This document shows, in pieces, positions 43,383 to 51,834 of a DNA stretch of 64,000 bases (position 1 is the first letter of the stretch; each line of letters opens with the position of its first letter). The position numbers and the translations under genes are program-made. A model generated the notes under the pieces. It was given only the letters and a program-made list of their open reading frames with translations. It did no database searches and was not told the origin of the DNA. This DNA comes from Mycobacterium lentiflavum (GTDB lineage: Bacteria > Actinomycetota > Actinomycetes > Mycobacteriales > Mycobacteriaceae), in NCBI RefSeq assembly GCF_022374895.2, contig NZ_CP092424.2, forward strand, positions 1-64,000. Reading direction: 5' to 3'.

Positions 43383-43781
43383 GTGCGCAGCGACTTAACC
43401 AGACAGCGACTTGTGCGATGGGCTAGTGCCGTCGTCGCAGCGGTGTGGCTACTGGGTGGCAACGCCGAGCATGTGTGGCACGTTGCCGGCCTCATCGATC
43501 CAGGACATCCATCGATCACCTCAGCCAGTGGTCCACTCGCGGTCAACGCGGACCACACGAATTGCGATCGCGGGTCTCCGCGCTCGTGTCCCGAAGCGGG
43601 GACTGCGGTGGATGTTCCCCGCGCCGCCTCTGATTTTCTCGTGGTTGGCGTGTTTGCAGCGGCGGTAGCCGTCGGTTTCTGGTTTGCGTCTTCACAACTA
43701 AGAAGGGGTCCGCCTCGCGGGGCCGCCCTCGTTTTGACCGGTCAAGACATATTGAAACAGTTCTGTCTTGCACGTCGCTGA
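43383..43781 (+). CDS. LpqS-like protein without lipobox cysteine
   Basis: A 132-residue exported protein. The basic start (MRSDLTRQRLVRW) and hydrophobic stretch (AVVAAVWLLGG) lack the lipobox Cys of its relatives, so it is probably secreted or membrane-anchored instead. The core (LAVNADHTNCD, SCPEAG) and C-terminal signature (RGPPRGA…GQDILKQFCLARR) clearly place it with LpqS. The start is GTG at 43383. No clear copper-type box is found at the usual distance; the site 43367–43381 is too degenerate to call. Confidence 0.75.
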   Translation: MRSDLTRQRLVRWASAVVAAVWLLGGNAEHVWHVAGLIDPGHPSITSASGPLAVNADHTNCDRGSPRSCPEAGTAVDVPRAASDFLVVGVFAAAVAVGFWFASSQLRRGPPRGAALVLTGQDILKQFCLARR

Positions 43782-44041
43782 TACGGCAGCGTCAGACGTT
43801 CGTTGCTGCGTCCGTCTGCGCCGATTCCTTTCGAGAGCTACGCGCTACTGACGGCATCGGCGGATTAACTCTGACTCAGCTTGGGCATCCGCTAATCGAA
43901 CTGCGTCGATTCATCTGAAGGATGTGTTCACTGCGCCGCTTGGCGCACGCGGTCACTGCCCGTCCTCGGACACCTAAAGAGATCACTGAAGCGACCCCGC
44001 TGTGTCGCTTCTGCGAACCAACATCGTCCAGGAGTATGCAC

Positions 44042-44359
44042 ATGCCTTGTTGCAGTATCAAACCCGTCTCGGCGGCTGCGGCTGCGGCTGCGGCTGCCGA
44101 GACTCATCACGATTGGCGACAGAACCCAGCCCCGCACGCATTGAAAACGCCGGGCGCCGGAATGGTTGTCTTCGCTACGACCTCGCCATCGGGACCAACG
44201 TTTGCCGGATGGTCCGCCACGCAGCAGGCGGTCACCGAGTTAGATCTCGGATCACTAGCCATGCGCGCTTGCCTTGGCCGGCGACGAATTGAGCATTGCA
44301 TATATTGCGATGTACGCATAAGTTGTGGGCATGAGTTGGCAGGGATGGAGGCGCGATGA
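44042..44359 (+). CDS. Possible small Cys-containing protein before the CDF exporter
   Basis: A 105-codon frame starts MPCCSIKPVSAAAAAAAAAE and ends with IEHCIYCDVRISCGHELAG. It has a good GGAG site seven bases upstream and an ATGA overlap with the CDF gene. The poly-Ala comes from a GCGGCT repeat (44074–44098), which weakens the case, and an AT-rich promoter-like dyad lies inside its 3' end. It is either a short metal-binding leader protein or a chance frame. Confidence 0.35.
   Translation: MPCCSIKPVSAAAAAAAAAETHHDWRQNPAPHALKTPGAGMVVFATTSPSGPTFAGWSATQQAVTELDLGSLAMRACLGRRRIEHCIYCDVRISCGHELAGMEAR
44296..44322 (+). promoter_or_regulatory. AT-rich imperfect dyad before CDF gene
   Basis: TTGCATATATTGCGATGTACGCATAA-like sequence (44296–44321) stands out in GC-rich surroundings and has TGCAT/ATG-GCA dyad character. 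An ArsR/SmtB-type operator is possible, but the match is weak. Confidence 0.3.
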
Positions 44360-45318
44360 GCGCCGGTCATAATCACACGCACGGCCATTCGTCGCCGGAC
44401 TCGGACCGCCGCTGGCTGGTTGGTGCGCTGGCGGTCATCGTGGCTTTCATGCTGGCTGAAGTGTCGGTGGGGATTGTCGCGAAATCGTTGGCGTTGCTTT
44501 CCGATGCGGCCCACATGCTCACTGATGCAGCCTCGATTGCGTTGGCGCTATGGGCGATTCGTTTGGCTGCTCGCCCGGCAGCAGGGCGGATGACCTATGG
44601 ATGGCGTCGCGTCGAGATCCTGTCCGCCCAGGCCAATGGTGTGACCCTGTTGGTACTGGCCGGTTGGCTGGGCTTCGAGGCAGTCAACAGGCTGATTCAT
44701 CCTCCGCGGGTGGCGGGCACCTTGGTGTTAGTCACCGCGCTAGTCGGCGTGGTCGTCAACGTCGCCGCGACGTGGATGATTAGTCGCGCCAACCGGACCA
44801 GCCTCAATGTTGAAGGCGCGTTTCAGCACATCCTTAACGACTTGTTTGCCTTCATCGCCACTGCAGTGGCCGGGCTGGTCATCGTTCTCACCGGTTTTTT
44901 GCGCGCGGACGCGATCGCCACGTTGATCGTGGTGGCGCTGATGGCGAGGGCCGGAGTCGGGTTGGTAAAGGCGGCGAGCCTGATCTTTTTGGAGGCAGCC
45001 CCCAGTGGCACGGAACCTGCCGTGATCGGTGAGGCGATGGCCGCACACGAAGCGGTGGTGGAGGTCCACGACTTGCACGTTTGGGAAATCACGTCTGGCC
45101 AACCGGCGCTCTCGGCGCACATCATCGTTGCCGAGACTCGCGACTGCCACTCCACACGAATTGAATTGGCGCAGCTGCTAGGCCATGAGCATGGTATTTC
45201 CCATACCACGTTGCAGATGGACCACGACGGGTCTCAAAGCACCAGTGGGGACGGACATTCGGCCGGTGCGCATTGTGAGGAGCCGCATGGCCCGATACAC
45301 CGCTCCACCAAGGCATAA
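44356..45318 (+). CDS. Cation diffusion facilitator, Zn/Cd exporter (ZitB/CzcD-like)
   Basis: A 320-residue CDF transporter: His-rich N-terminus (GHNHTHGHSS), six helices and a cytoplasmic C-terminal domain. Metal-site motifs: D-x-x-H-x-x-x-D in helix 2 (SDAAHMLTD) and H-x-x-x-D in helix 5 (FQHILND), the H-D pattern of Zn/Cd transporters. The C-terminus has further His/Cys (HSAGAHCEEPHG). It effluxes zinc or cadmium in exchange for protons. Starts at the ATG of an ATGA overlap, with GGAGG upstream. Confidence 0.93.
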   Translation: MSAGHNHTHGHSSPDSDRRWLVGALAVIVAFMLAEVSVGIVAKSLALLSDAAHMLTDAASIALALWAIRLAARPAAGRMTYGWRRVEILSAQANGVTLLVLAGWLGFEAVNRLIHPPRVAGTLVLVTALVGVVVNVAATWMISRANRTSLNVEGAFQHILNDLFAFIATAVAGLVIVLTGFLRADAIATLIVVALMARAGVGLVKAASLIFLEAAPSGTEPAVIGEAMAAHEAVVEVHDLHVWEITSGQPALSAHIIVAETRDCHSTRIELAQLLGHEHGISHTTLQMDHDGSQSTSGDGHSAGAHCEEPHGPIHRSTKA

Positions 45319-45361
45319 CGTATGGAGCGGAACGCAATGATGGCTATCATCACCGGGCGTT

Positions 45362-45419
45362 TATCACTCAAAGAAGTGATATCGGCGGGCGGTATCGCCG
45401 GATCGTCTGGTCAGACGAC
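45362..45419. terminator. Two inverted repeats downstream of CDF gene
   Basis: TATCACT–AGTGATA (45362–45381) and TCGTCTG–CAGACGA (45403–45418) form two short perfect hairpins about 45–100 bp after the CDF stop. They could terminate transcription or bind a regulator of the downstream genes. Confidence 0.4.
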
Positions 45420-45591
45420 CGGCACATACTCAATAATCATCTTGTAGTTCAAGGGATTACAACGCTTAGCTTGTGCAGATCGACAATGACTGCCGGCAAT
45501 GACTTTGCGGGGCAACAGCCAGCGTAGACAGCTATTCATTTGCCGACGGCACGACTGCCAACTCATGAGCAAGAGGAAGGTTTGCTATCCA

Positions 45592-46488
45592 ATGTCGGAC
45601 AACGGAATTGACCAAATCGTCGACTCGGCACCGCAGTGCCGGCGCTGCGATGCAGAAGCCCTATCGCGATCGCGATTCTCGGTGAGCATCTATGAGTGCA
45701 CCGGCTGCGGGGAGTCGGTCAGCCTGGACTGGGCTCCGCTGGAGTTGCGTATGGGCATCGACACGGCTGCGGACACGGGACTGCGAGAGGCCGCTACTAA
45801 AGCCAAGTTTCGTGTGATTTTCGGGCGCGAAGCACGATTGTCGTGGGTATTGGCGATGCTGGGGGGTCTGATCGGGGCGACTGCGTTTACCCACTCTGCC
45901 GGCTACTTTGTCACATTCATGACCGGTAACAGCGACCGCGCCGTGTTGGGCTTCTTCCGCAACGAGCCACAGCTTTCGATCGGTGCTGCACTGATTTTGG
46001 CGTCCTTTATCGGTGGCGTGGTAGTCGCATCGCTATGTCGACGCCACCTATGGTTGGCGCATCCGCACGGCCCGACCGTGCTCACGGCACTGACCCTCAT
46101 GGTGGCCGCCGTCGTCGATATCGCGATCGACGGATGGTCGACCAGTCAGGTCTCCTTTGTCCCAGTGTTGTTCCTCGCATTCGCGATTGGTGCGTTGAAT
46201 ACCTCATTCGTCAACGGCGGAGAGGTTTCGGTCCCGCTCAGCTACGTCACCGGCACGCTCGTCAAAATGGGCCAGGGGATCGAGCGCCACGTCAGCGGTG
46301 GAGACGCCACGGAGTGGCTCAGTTACTTCCTGCTCTGGTTTAGCTTCGTTGCCGGCGGCGCTATCGGCGGCGGTATTAGCCTGCTACTTAGCGGATGCCA
46401 GATGCTCGTGGTTGCGGCACTGGCCTGCACGGCCATCAGCGGCTATACGCATTTCCATGGTGATCGTCGTGCACTTTTGCGCGAATGA
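45592..46488 (+). CDS. Zinc-ribbon–DUF1275 (YoaK-like) membrane fusion protein
   Basis: About 298 residues if begun at ATG 45592 (MSDNGIDQ). Residues about 13–45 form a zinc ribbon (CRRC…CTGC). After a linker, the DUF1275 six-helix membrane domain begins at RLSWVLAMLGGLIGATAFTH and ends GYTHFHGDRRALLRE. Upstream starts at 45499 or 45565 are possible. The decayed paralogue at 20095–20829 has only the membrane domain. The stop overlaps the next ATG by four bases. Substrate and role are unknown; the ribbon suggests metal or redox control. Confidence 0.78.
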   Translation: MSDNGIDQIVDSAPQCRRCDAEALSRSRFSVSIYECTGCGESVSLDWAPLELRMGIDTAADTGLREAATKAKFRVIFGREARLSWVLAMLGGLIGATAFTHSAGYFVTFMTGNSDRAVLGFFRNEPQLSIGAALILASFIGGVVVASLCRRHLWLAHPHGPTVLTALTLMVAAVVDIAIDGWSTSQVSFVPVLFLAFAIGALNTSFVNGGEVSVPLSYVTGTLVKMGQGIERHVSGGDATEWLSYFLLWFSFVAGGAIGGGISLLLSGCQMLVVAALACTAISGYTHFHGDRRALLRE

Positions 46489-47159
46489 GCCACCGCGGCG
46501 AGGGCCGTGCCCTGGGTCTGGCTAAGTCGAGGTCGCGCCGCGGGCCCGTCCCATACTTCGCGGCCGCGGCCCTTATCGCGGCCGTGGCATTGCTGGTGGT
46601 GGCGTGGGCGGTCCCGTCTAACCAGGCGGGGCTCGCGACATTGGCTTACCTCGTCGCGATCGTGGCCGTATTGGCTATGAGCGCAATGTTTCAACGCGTC
46701 AACCGGCACTCACTCGACCCCGGGCCGCGGACGTGGCTGGACAATTCGATGATCTTCGTATTCATCGCCGCCAGCTACACGCCGTTCGCCTGGTTGGCCC
46801 TACCGCACCCGACAGAACATCTGGTCGTGGCCGCCAGTTGGGGTGCAGCGCTGACCGGAGTTGCGCTCACGCTGCTCTGTCCGACCGCGCCGCGCTGGGT
46901 GGCGGCACCGCTGTGCCTGATGGTGGGGGCGGCGTCGATCTGTTACACCGGCACGATCCTGCAGTACAGCGGCACGATCTTGCGAAGCACCGGCGCAGTA
47001 GCGGTAGTCATGTTGTTGGTCGGGGGCGCCTTCTACAGCCTCGGCGGTGTTCTCTATGCATTGCGGCCGGGGGCGCTTCACCATCACGACATCTCCCACG
47101 CCTTCATCGTTCTCGCGGCGATGTGCCACTACATCGCTATGTGTTTCGCGGTGTTCTAG
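46485..47159 (+). CDS. Haemolysin III/PAQR-type membrane protein
   Basis: A 224-residue seven-helix protein with HlyIII-type landmarks: NRHSLDPGPRTWLDNSMIFVFIAASYTPF (N-terminal Ser/Asp region), a central SLGGVLYALRP and C-terminal HHDISHAFIVLAAMCHYIAM with the conserved His-x3-His metal ligands. Family members are zinc-binding and affect membrane homeostasis; true lysis activity is doubtful. ATGA overlap couples it to the DUF1275 gene. Confidence 0.85.
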   Translation: MSHRGEGRALGLAKSRSRRGPVPYFAAAALIAAVALLVVAWAVPSNQAGLATLAYLVAIVAVLAMSAMFQRVNRHSLDPGPRTWLDNSMIFVFIAASYTPFAWLALPHPTEHLVVAASWGAALTGVALTLLCPTAPRWVAAPLCLMVGAASICYTGTILQYSGTILRSTGAVAVVMLLVGGAFYSLGGVLYALRPGALHHHDISHAFIVLAAMCHYIAMCFAVF

Positions 47160-47290
47160 ACAAATGAATCGGACGAGTCAGCGAACTTGCGAACTGCGCC
47201 AGTCGGACGGCGAGCAGCCGATCACACCGGCGTGTCGCTTGCGTGGGGAAAGCGCAAGCGATGCCGAGGAGACCTTCCGGCTCATATCAA

Positions 47291-47304
47291 TATACGTTAG
47301 TATA
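47291..47304. promoter_or_regulatory. SmtB/CadC-type operator before cadC/cmtR
   Basis: TATAC-GTTA-GTATA is a perfect short palindrome just six bases before the ATG at 47310, in an AT-rich patch (ATATCAATATACGTTAG…). It fits an autoregulatory ArsR/SmtB-family site. Confidence 0.6.
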
Positions 47305-47309
47305 TACGG

Positions 47310-47693
47310 ATGGGACAGTCTCCGTTGGATACTTGCGACCTCTTGTGCCTGGACCTGCGGCATGCGGAGTCGATTCGAGCGTCGCTGCCGTCCTTGGATC
47401 GAATTGAGGTATTCGCCGCTCGCGCCCGAGCATTGAGTGACCCGACGCGACTCACGATTGCGGCTGCCTTGCTGACGGGTGACGAATTGTGCGTGTGCGA
47501 TGTGGCCTGGGTGGTGGGTCAGGCGCAGAACCTCGTGTCGCATCACTTGCGTCAGCTCAAAGTCGCCAAGCTGGTGTCCTCCCGCCGGTCCGGCCGACTC
47601 GTCATGTACCGACTGACCGAACAGGGCCGGGAGCTCACTTCGGCTGTCATGACCTTCTCCGTGTCACCTGTGAAGGAGCGCAACGATGTCTGA
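47310..47693 (+). CDS. Cadmium/lead-sensing ArsR/SmtB repressor (CadC/CmtR-like)
   Basis: A 127-residue winged-helix repressor. Candidate ligands are two N-terminal cysteines (DTCDLLCLDL) and the CVC pair on the recognition helix region (ELCVCDVAWVVG), the four-thiolate arrangement of staphylococcal CadC. Mycobacterial CmtR uses a related but different set. DNA helix: NLVSHHLRQLK. It overlaps ctpG by eight bases, a coupling like that of cmtR and ctpG in M. tuberculosis but without the DUF1490 gene between. Confidence 0.88.
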   Translation: MGQSPLDTCDLLCLDLRHAESIRASLPSLDRIEVFAARARALSDPTRLTIAAALLTGDELCVCDVAWVVGQAQNLVSHHLRQLKVAKLVSSRRSGRLVMYRLTEQGRELTSAVMTFSVSPVKERNDV

Positions 47694-49785
47694 TGCGTGC
47701 TGTGGAAGCGACGAGGCTGACCAACCGCAGGCGGGGCCGGAAAAACTCTGGCAGGTTCGAGAATTGCAGTGGGCGGCGCTGGCCGCCGTTCTGCTCGCAT
47801 CTGCCTGGTTGATCGAGGTGTTCGGGCGCACTTCAGTGGCCTCGGTGTTGGAATGCGCTTCAGCGGCGGCCGGTGCGGCGTCATTCGTGCCAGGTGCGTT
47901 GCGCGGATTGCGGCATGGCCGCATCGGCGTGGGAACGTTGATGACGATCGCCGCGGTGGGCGCGGTCGCGTTGGGCCAGTTTGCCGAGGCGGCGATGCTA
48001 GGAGTCTTATTCTCCATTGCTGAGGGGCTTGAACACTACGCGGTGACACGGACCCGCCGCGGCCTTCGCGCTCTGTTGTCGCTGGTGCCACCGACAGTCA
48101 CCGTGGTGCGCGGCGGCCGCGAAATCACCGTGGCCCCAGAGGATCTCGCGGTCGGCGAGAGGATGGTGCTACGTCCGGGGGAGCGAGCGGCTACCGACGG
48201 CATGATCACGGCCGGGCGTACCAGCCTGGACGCATCAGCCATCACCGGGGAGTCGGTGCCGATCGAAGCCGGCCCGGGCGACCAGCTACATGCCGGCGCC
48301 ATTAACGGCAGCGGCGCTATCGAGGTCGAAGTGACTGCCGCCGCCAACGACAGCTCACTAGCGCGGATTGTCCACATTGTCGAAGACGCTCAGGAACGTA
48401 AAGGTGCCGGCCAACGCCTCGCTGATCGGGTCGCTCGGCCTCTGGTGCCGGCGATCATGATCCTGGCCATTGCTGTTGCTGTGTTTGGCGCACTGCTTGG
48501 TGATCCGCTGGTCTGGCTGCAGCGCGCCCTCGTTGTGTTGGTGGCCGCGTCGCCGTGCGCCTTGGCGATCGCCGTGCCCCTGACAGTGGTGGCCGCGATC
48601 GGCGCCGCGAGCCGGCAAGGCGCGCTCGTGAAGGGTGGGGCTGCGGTCGAAGCGCTGGGTCGGATACGCACCGTGGCGCTCGACAAGACGGGAACCCTCA
48701 CCCGCAACAGGCCTGAAGTCATCGACACGATCACCATCGGTGACAGCACCGATACCGACGCTCTGCGGGTAGCGGCTGCGTTGGAAGCCCGCAGCGAACA
48801 TCCACTCGCGCAAGCGATTCTGGCCGCCATAGAGACCAACATCCCGAGCGCCACCGGAGTCACCGCGGTCCCCGGGCACGGATTGACCGGCCAACTCGAC
48901 GGGATGACGCTGCGGCTGGGCAAACCGGGTTGGATCGACTCAGGACCACTGCGCAGCGAGGTTGATCGGCTGCAAGGGGCCGGAGCAACCGTGGTGTTGC
49001 TCGAACGCGACGGCGCCCTTATGGCCGCAATCGCGGTCCGCGACGAACTTCGACCAGAAGCCGCCGAGGTCGTGACTGCGTTGCGTCGTAACGGGTTCGA
49101 GGTCGCCATGCTCACCGGCGACAACTCGCGCACCGCCCAGGCCGTGGCTAACAAGGCAGGTATCACCATCGTCCACGCCGACCTGCTACCCGAGGACAAA
49201 GCCCGACTGCTGCCCGAATTGGCCCGCGGTAAGCCGATCGCCATGGTCGGCGACGGGATCAACGACGCGCCGGCGCTGGCTACTGCCGACATCGGCATTG
49301 CCATGGGCGCCATGGGCACCGACGTCGCGATCGAAGCCGCCGACGTCGCGCTCATGGGCGCGGATCTGCGTCACCTTCCGCAGACCTTGTCTCACGCCCG
49401 CCGGGCTCGCCGGATCATGCTGCAGAACATCGTGCTGTCGCTAGCGATCATTACCGTCCTGATCCCGATCGCCGCGTTGGGCCTACTCGGACTGGCCGCA
49501 GTGGTGCTCATCCACGAAGCCGCGGAAGTGCTCGTCATCCTCAACGCGATCCGCGCCGCCAAAACACAGCCGTTGCCGGGCGTCGCCTCGGTGGCGCTCA
49601 AATTGACGTCGACACCCCATATCAACATTGGTGCACACCCACCGCTAACCGATCCGTGCTGCGGGCCAACCGCCCAGGCATCGCCGGTTGGTGTTCAGAC
49701 GCTCACGCTCGTCCCAACCGAGCAGGGATCATGCTGCAGCGACGAGTGCGCATGTTGTCACCCGACCGCACCCGACAAGGGATGA
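47686..49785 (+). CDS. ctpG: P1B-type ATPase for cadmium/zinc export (CtpG-like)
   Basis: A 699-residue heavy-metal ATPase. The membrane metal motif is SPC (VAASPCALAIAVP) rather than CPC, as in mycobacterial CtpG and other non-copper pumps. Core motifs: DASAITGES, DKTGTLTRN, SEHPLAQA, GDGINDAPALATADIG. Short Cys clusters cap both ends: MSDACCGSDE at the start; DPCCGP and SCCSDECACCHP at the end. These are likely metal loading or sensing sites. There is no classic CxxC domain. It is co-translated with its cadC/cmtR-type repressor. Confidence 0.93.
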   Translation: MSDACCGSDEADQPQAGPEKLWQVRELQWAALAAVLLASAWLIEVFGRTSVASVLECASAAAGAASFVPGALRGLRHGRIGVGTLMTIAAVGAVALGQFAEAAMLGVLFSIAEGLEHYAVTRTRRGLRALLSLVPPTVTVVRGGREITVAPEDLAVGERMVLRPGERAATDGMITAGRTSLDASAITGESVPIEAGPGDQLHAGAINGSGAIEVEVTAAANDSSLARIVHIVEDAQERKGAGQRLADRVARPLVPAIMILAIAVAVFGALLGDPLVWLQRALVVLVAASPCALAIAVPLTVVAAIGAASRQGALVKGGAAVEALGRIRTVALDKTGTLTRNRPEVIDTITIGDSTDTDALRVAAALEARSEHPLAQAILAAIETNIPSATGVTAVPGHGLTGQLDGMTLRLGKPGWIDSGPLRSEVDRLQGAGATVVLLERDGALMAAIAVRDELRPEAAEVVTALRRNGFEVAMLTGDNSRTAQAVANKAGITIVHADLLPEDKARLLPELARGKPIAMVGDGINDAPALATADIGIAMGAMGTDVAIEAADVALMGADLRHLPQTLSHARRARRIMLQNIVLSLAIITVLIPIAALGLLGLAAVVLIHEAAEVLVILNAIRAAKTQPLPGVASVALKLTSTPHINIGAHPPLTDPCCGPTAQASPVGVQTLTLVPTEQGSCCSDECACCHPTAPDKG

Positions 49786-49919
49786 ACGTGTCGGCGACCT
49801 GGGTCGGCACCTAATGGGCTCGCCCGCACGAGGTTGCACTTGCTTAGTGGAGGCTCAATGCGGTGGGCCCGGCAGTGCGCAGCGGCCCGATGCGGTCTGC
49901 ACCGGATAAGCGGGTGAGC

Positions 49920-50348
49920 TTAACCGATTTTTGTCAGGGTAAAGGTGTCGCTCGGATCGCTCAGGCCGCAGGGTGCGGTGCTGTCCAAGAAGATCGCAAC
50001 CCCGGTGAGCGTCAACGGGTCCCACCATTGATCCACGGTGACCGGATGCTGGCTGAGATCGTTGCTGCAGATTGCGCCCGCCGGCATCGTCCGCTTCACG
50101 TCGTAACGACCATCAATCAGCGGGGCGTTGAACCCTTGACCTGGACCGGTCGTGACGTGGGCGACGCAGACCTGCTTGCATGTTGTGCTAATCGTCCACG
50201 TTCCGGTATCGCCATCCTCGTCGGCGTAGTGGTAGACACCGTTCATCTTGAGGTCATCGGCCGCGGCGAGTGGCTCAGCTTGGGATGCTGGTGGCGACAG
50301 CACGCTGGCAAGGAGTGTGGTCGCCGCAACGACTACGCCGATTTTCAT
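49920..50348 (-). CDS. Small secreted protein, mycobacterial type
   Basis: A 142-residue exported protein: MKIGVVVAATTLLASVLSPPASQAEP signal with cleavage after SQA. A compact beta-rich domain follows with four cysteines that could form disulphides (TTCKQVCVAHV, GAICSNDL, APCGLSD). ATG 50348 is chosen because the signal starts there; longer frames upstream are spurious. Similar hypothetical secreted proteins with a GTWTI…C pattern are common in mycobacteria. Function is unknown. Confidence 0.75.
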   Translation of the reverse strand: MKIGVVVAATTLLASVLSPPASQAEPLAAADDLKMNGVYHYADEDGDTGTWTISTTCKQVCVAHVTTGPGQGFNAPLIDGRYDVKRTMPAGAICSNDLSQHPVTVDQWWDPLTLTGVAIFLDSTAPCGLSDPSDTFTLTKIG

Positions 50349-51073
50349 AAATTCCGCTCTCGTGTAGAAAGTCTCCTTCCCGGAGAAGACGAGCCAAACG
50401 TATCCGCAAACTGGCTGGGATCCTCGGGAGTCGCGTCGGTGCATATCGAATTGAAAGACCGGCGGTGCACAAGGCCGCTGAATTCTAAGAAATCGGCCAG
50501 TATTGAGCCGACTACGGTGTCGCATTCGTGTGAAATCAGCACTGCCGAAAGAAACTCATTCCAACGCAGGGGCTTTAATGAGAGCAACTTGGGAGTTGTT
50601 CCTGCGGATGACGGTCGCGCGATGGTCGGCGGTGGCTGGATTGCCAAGGGTTGCAAGGGTTGCAAGGGTAATATTCTACTGTGTATGTACATAGACCGTA
50701 GATCACTCCGGATGGCCTATGGTCTATTCGAGGAGGAGACATACAGTCGGTGCTGCCGGGGCTCGCGACCCTGGCCTGCGCTGTCGGACGGGGCTAATGA
50801 TGCGCACCGACGCACGCGATGGCCGGCAGGCGGCCTTGCACTTCCGAACCCGCCTCGTCATGTATCTCTGCATCTTCGACCCATCGATGCGCAACAGGAT
50901 CGCCTTGGGCGGACAGTTACCCGATCAGCGTGGTTGCAACCACTATGGTGTCGACCGCCACCACGGCGTCGCGGCGATCGTCCTTTGGGCGATCCGGGCC
51001 AGGACCTCCCTCCGCTCGTTCAATTCCTGGCCGCCGGGCCATGAGCATGACCCCCGTGAAATGGAGGCTCAAG
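50349..51073. other. Intergenic region with BlaI-type site and tandem 9-mer repeat
   Basis: It contains about three tandem GTTGCAAGG-like units (50641–50669) directly before a BlaI/CopY-type dyad (50676–50701). Frames in 50700–51070 are unassigned; they may be remains of a gene once controlled by the dyad. Confidence 0.4.
50676..50701. promoter_or_regulatory. BlaI-type operator 1
   Basis: CTACT at one end and GTAG at the other flank the palindromic core TATGTACATA (50684–50693). This is close to the TACTAC-N-GTAGTA type recognised by mycobacterial BlaI and to the site before blaI at 54043. Confidence 0.5.
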
Positions 51074-51793
51074 ATGCCGAAAAACGCGCCAGGTGCTAGG
51101 CCAAATGGTGCGAGCAGGAGAAAGGGATTCAGTGTCGCGGCACGGAATGCTGTCGCGCGGGCGCGCGGGGTGCGCAGCGGAGGATGGGTACGGATCGTCT
51201 TAGCAGGAATCGTTGTCTTGATCGCCATCGTCGTCATCGCGAAATCGGTTCGTTCTCAACAGAATCAAGCAGTTCCTCCGCAGCTGCATAACCCACCCGT
51301 TACCACTGTGGTCGGTCGTCAGACGGCTCCGCCGTGGAGCGCTCCGACCGATGCAGCTGCCGCGGTGCGCGCGGCCGGGCTGCCCATGCTCAATCGCGAG
51401 GGCACTGTCGAACACATTCATGCCCACCTCGACGTGCGCGTTAATGGGCAACCCGTTGAGGTCCCAGCGATGATCGGTGTCGACCGGGGGGGAATCAGCC
51501 CCGTGCACACGCACGACTCGACGGGGGTGATTCATATCGAATCGCCCGTGACGCGGACGTTTACCCTCGGCGAGTTCTTCACCGAATGGGACGTCGGACT
51601 GTCCACCGATAGCATCGGCGGTTTGCAGACCGGTAACGGAAAGACGCTGCGGGCCTTCCTCAATGGCAATCCTGTCACCGGCAACCCTGCGGCCCTGCCC
51701 ATCAACGCGCACGACGAAATCGTGCTGATCTTCGGGGGCGCCCAACGCGGAGAATCCATACCTAGTCACTATGAATTCGCGTCGGGCCAATAG
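51074..51793 (+). CDS. Membrane-anchored His-motif protein
   Basis: A 239-residue protein: basic N-terminus, one transmembrane segment (WVRIVLAGIVVLIAIVVIA), then an extracytoplasmic domain. Conserved His motifs are GTVEHIHAHLDVRVNG and SPVHTHDSTGVIHIES, followed by FTLGEFFTEWDV and DEIVLIFG. GGAGG lies six bases before ATG 51074. The repeated HxH motifs suggest a metal site outside the membrane. I recognise the domain as a widespread actinobacterial hypothetical type but not its function. Confidence 0.78.
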   Translation: MPKNAPGARPNGASRRKGFSVAARNAVARARGVRSGGWVRIVLAGIVVLIAIVVIAKSVRSQQNQAVPPQLHNPPVTTVVGRQTAPPWSAPTDAAAAVRAAGLPMLNREGTVEHIHAHLDVRVNGQPVEVPAMIGVDRGGISPVHTHDSTGVIHIESPVTRTFTLGEFFTEWDVGLSTDSIGGLQTGNGKTLRAFLNGNPVTGNPAALPINAHDEIVLIFGGAQRGESIPSHYEFASGQ

Positions 51794-51834
51794 CGTTGCG
51801 CCTTGGAAACCGATTGATGCGACGTGCGTCGAAA

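Noticed and set aside
44074..44098. GCGGCT tract read as a Gly-Cys metallothionein-like repeat (GCGCGC frame).
   Set aside because: The frame carrying Gly-Cys repeats has no supported start and runs into out-of-family sequence; the tract is more simply a short DNA repeat.
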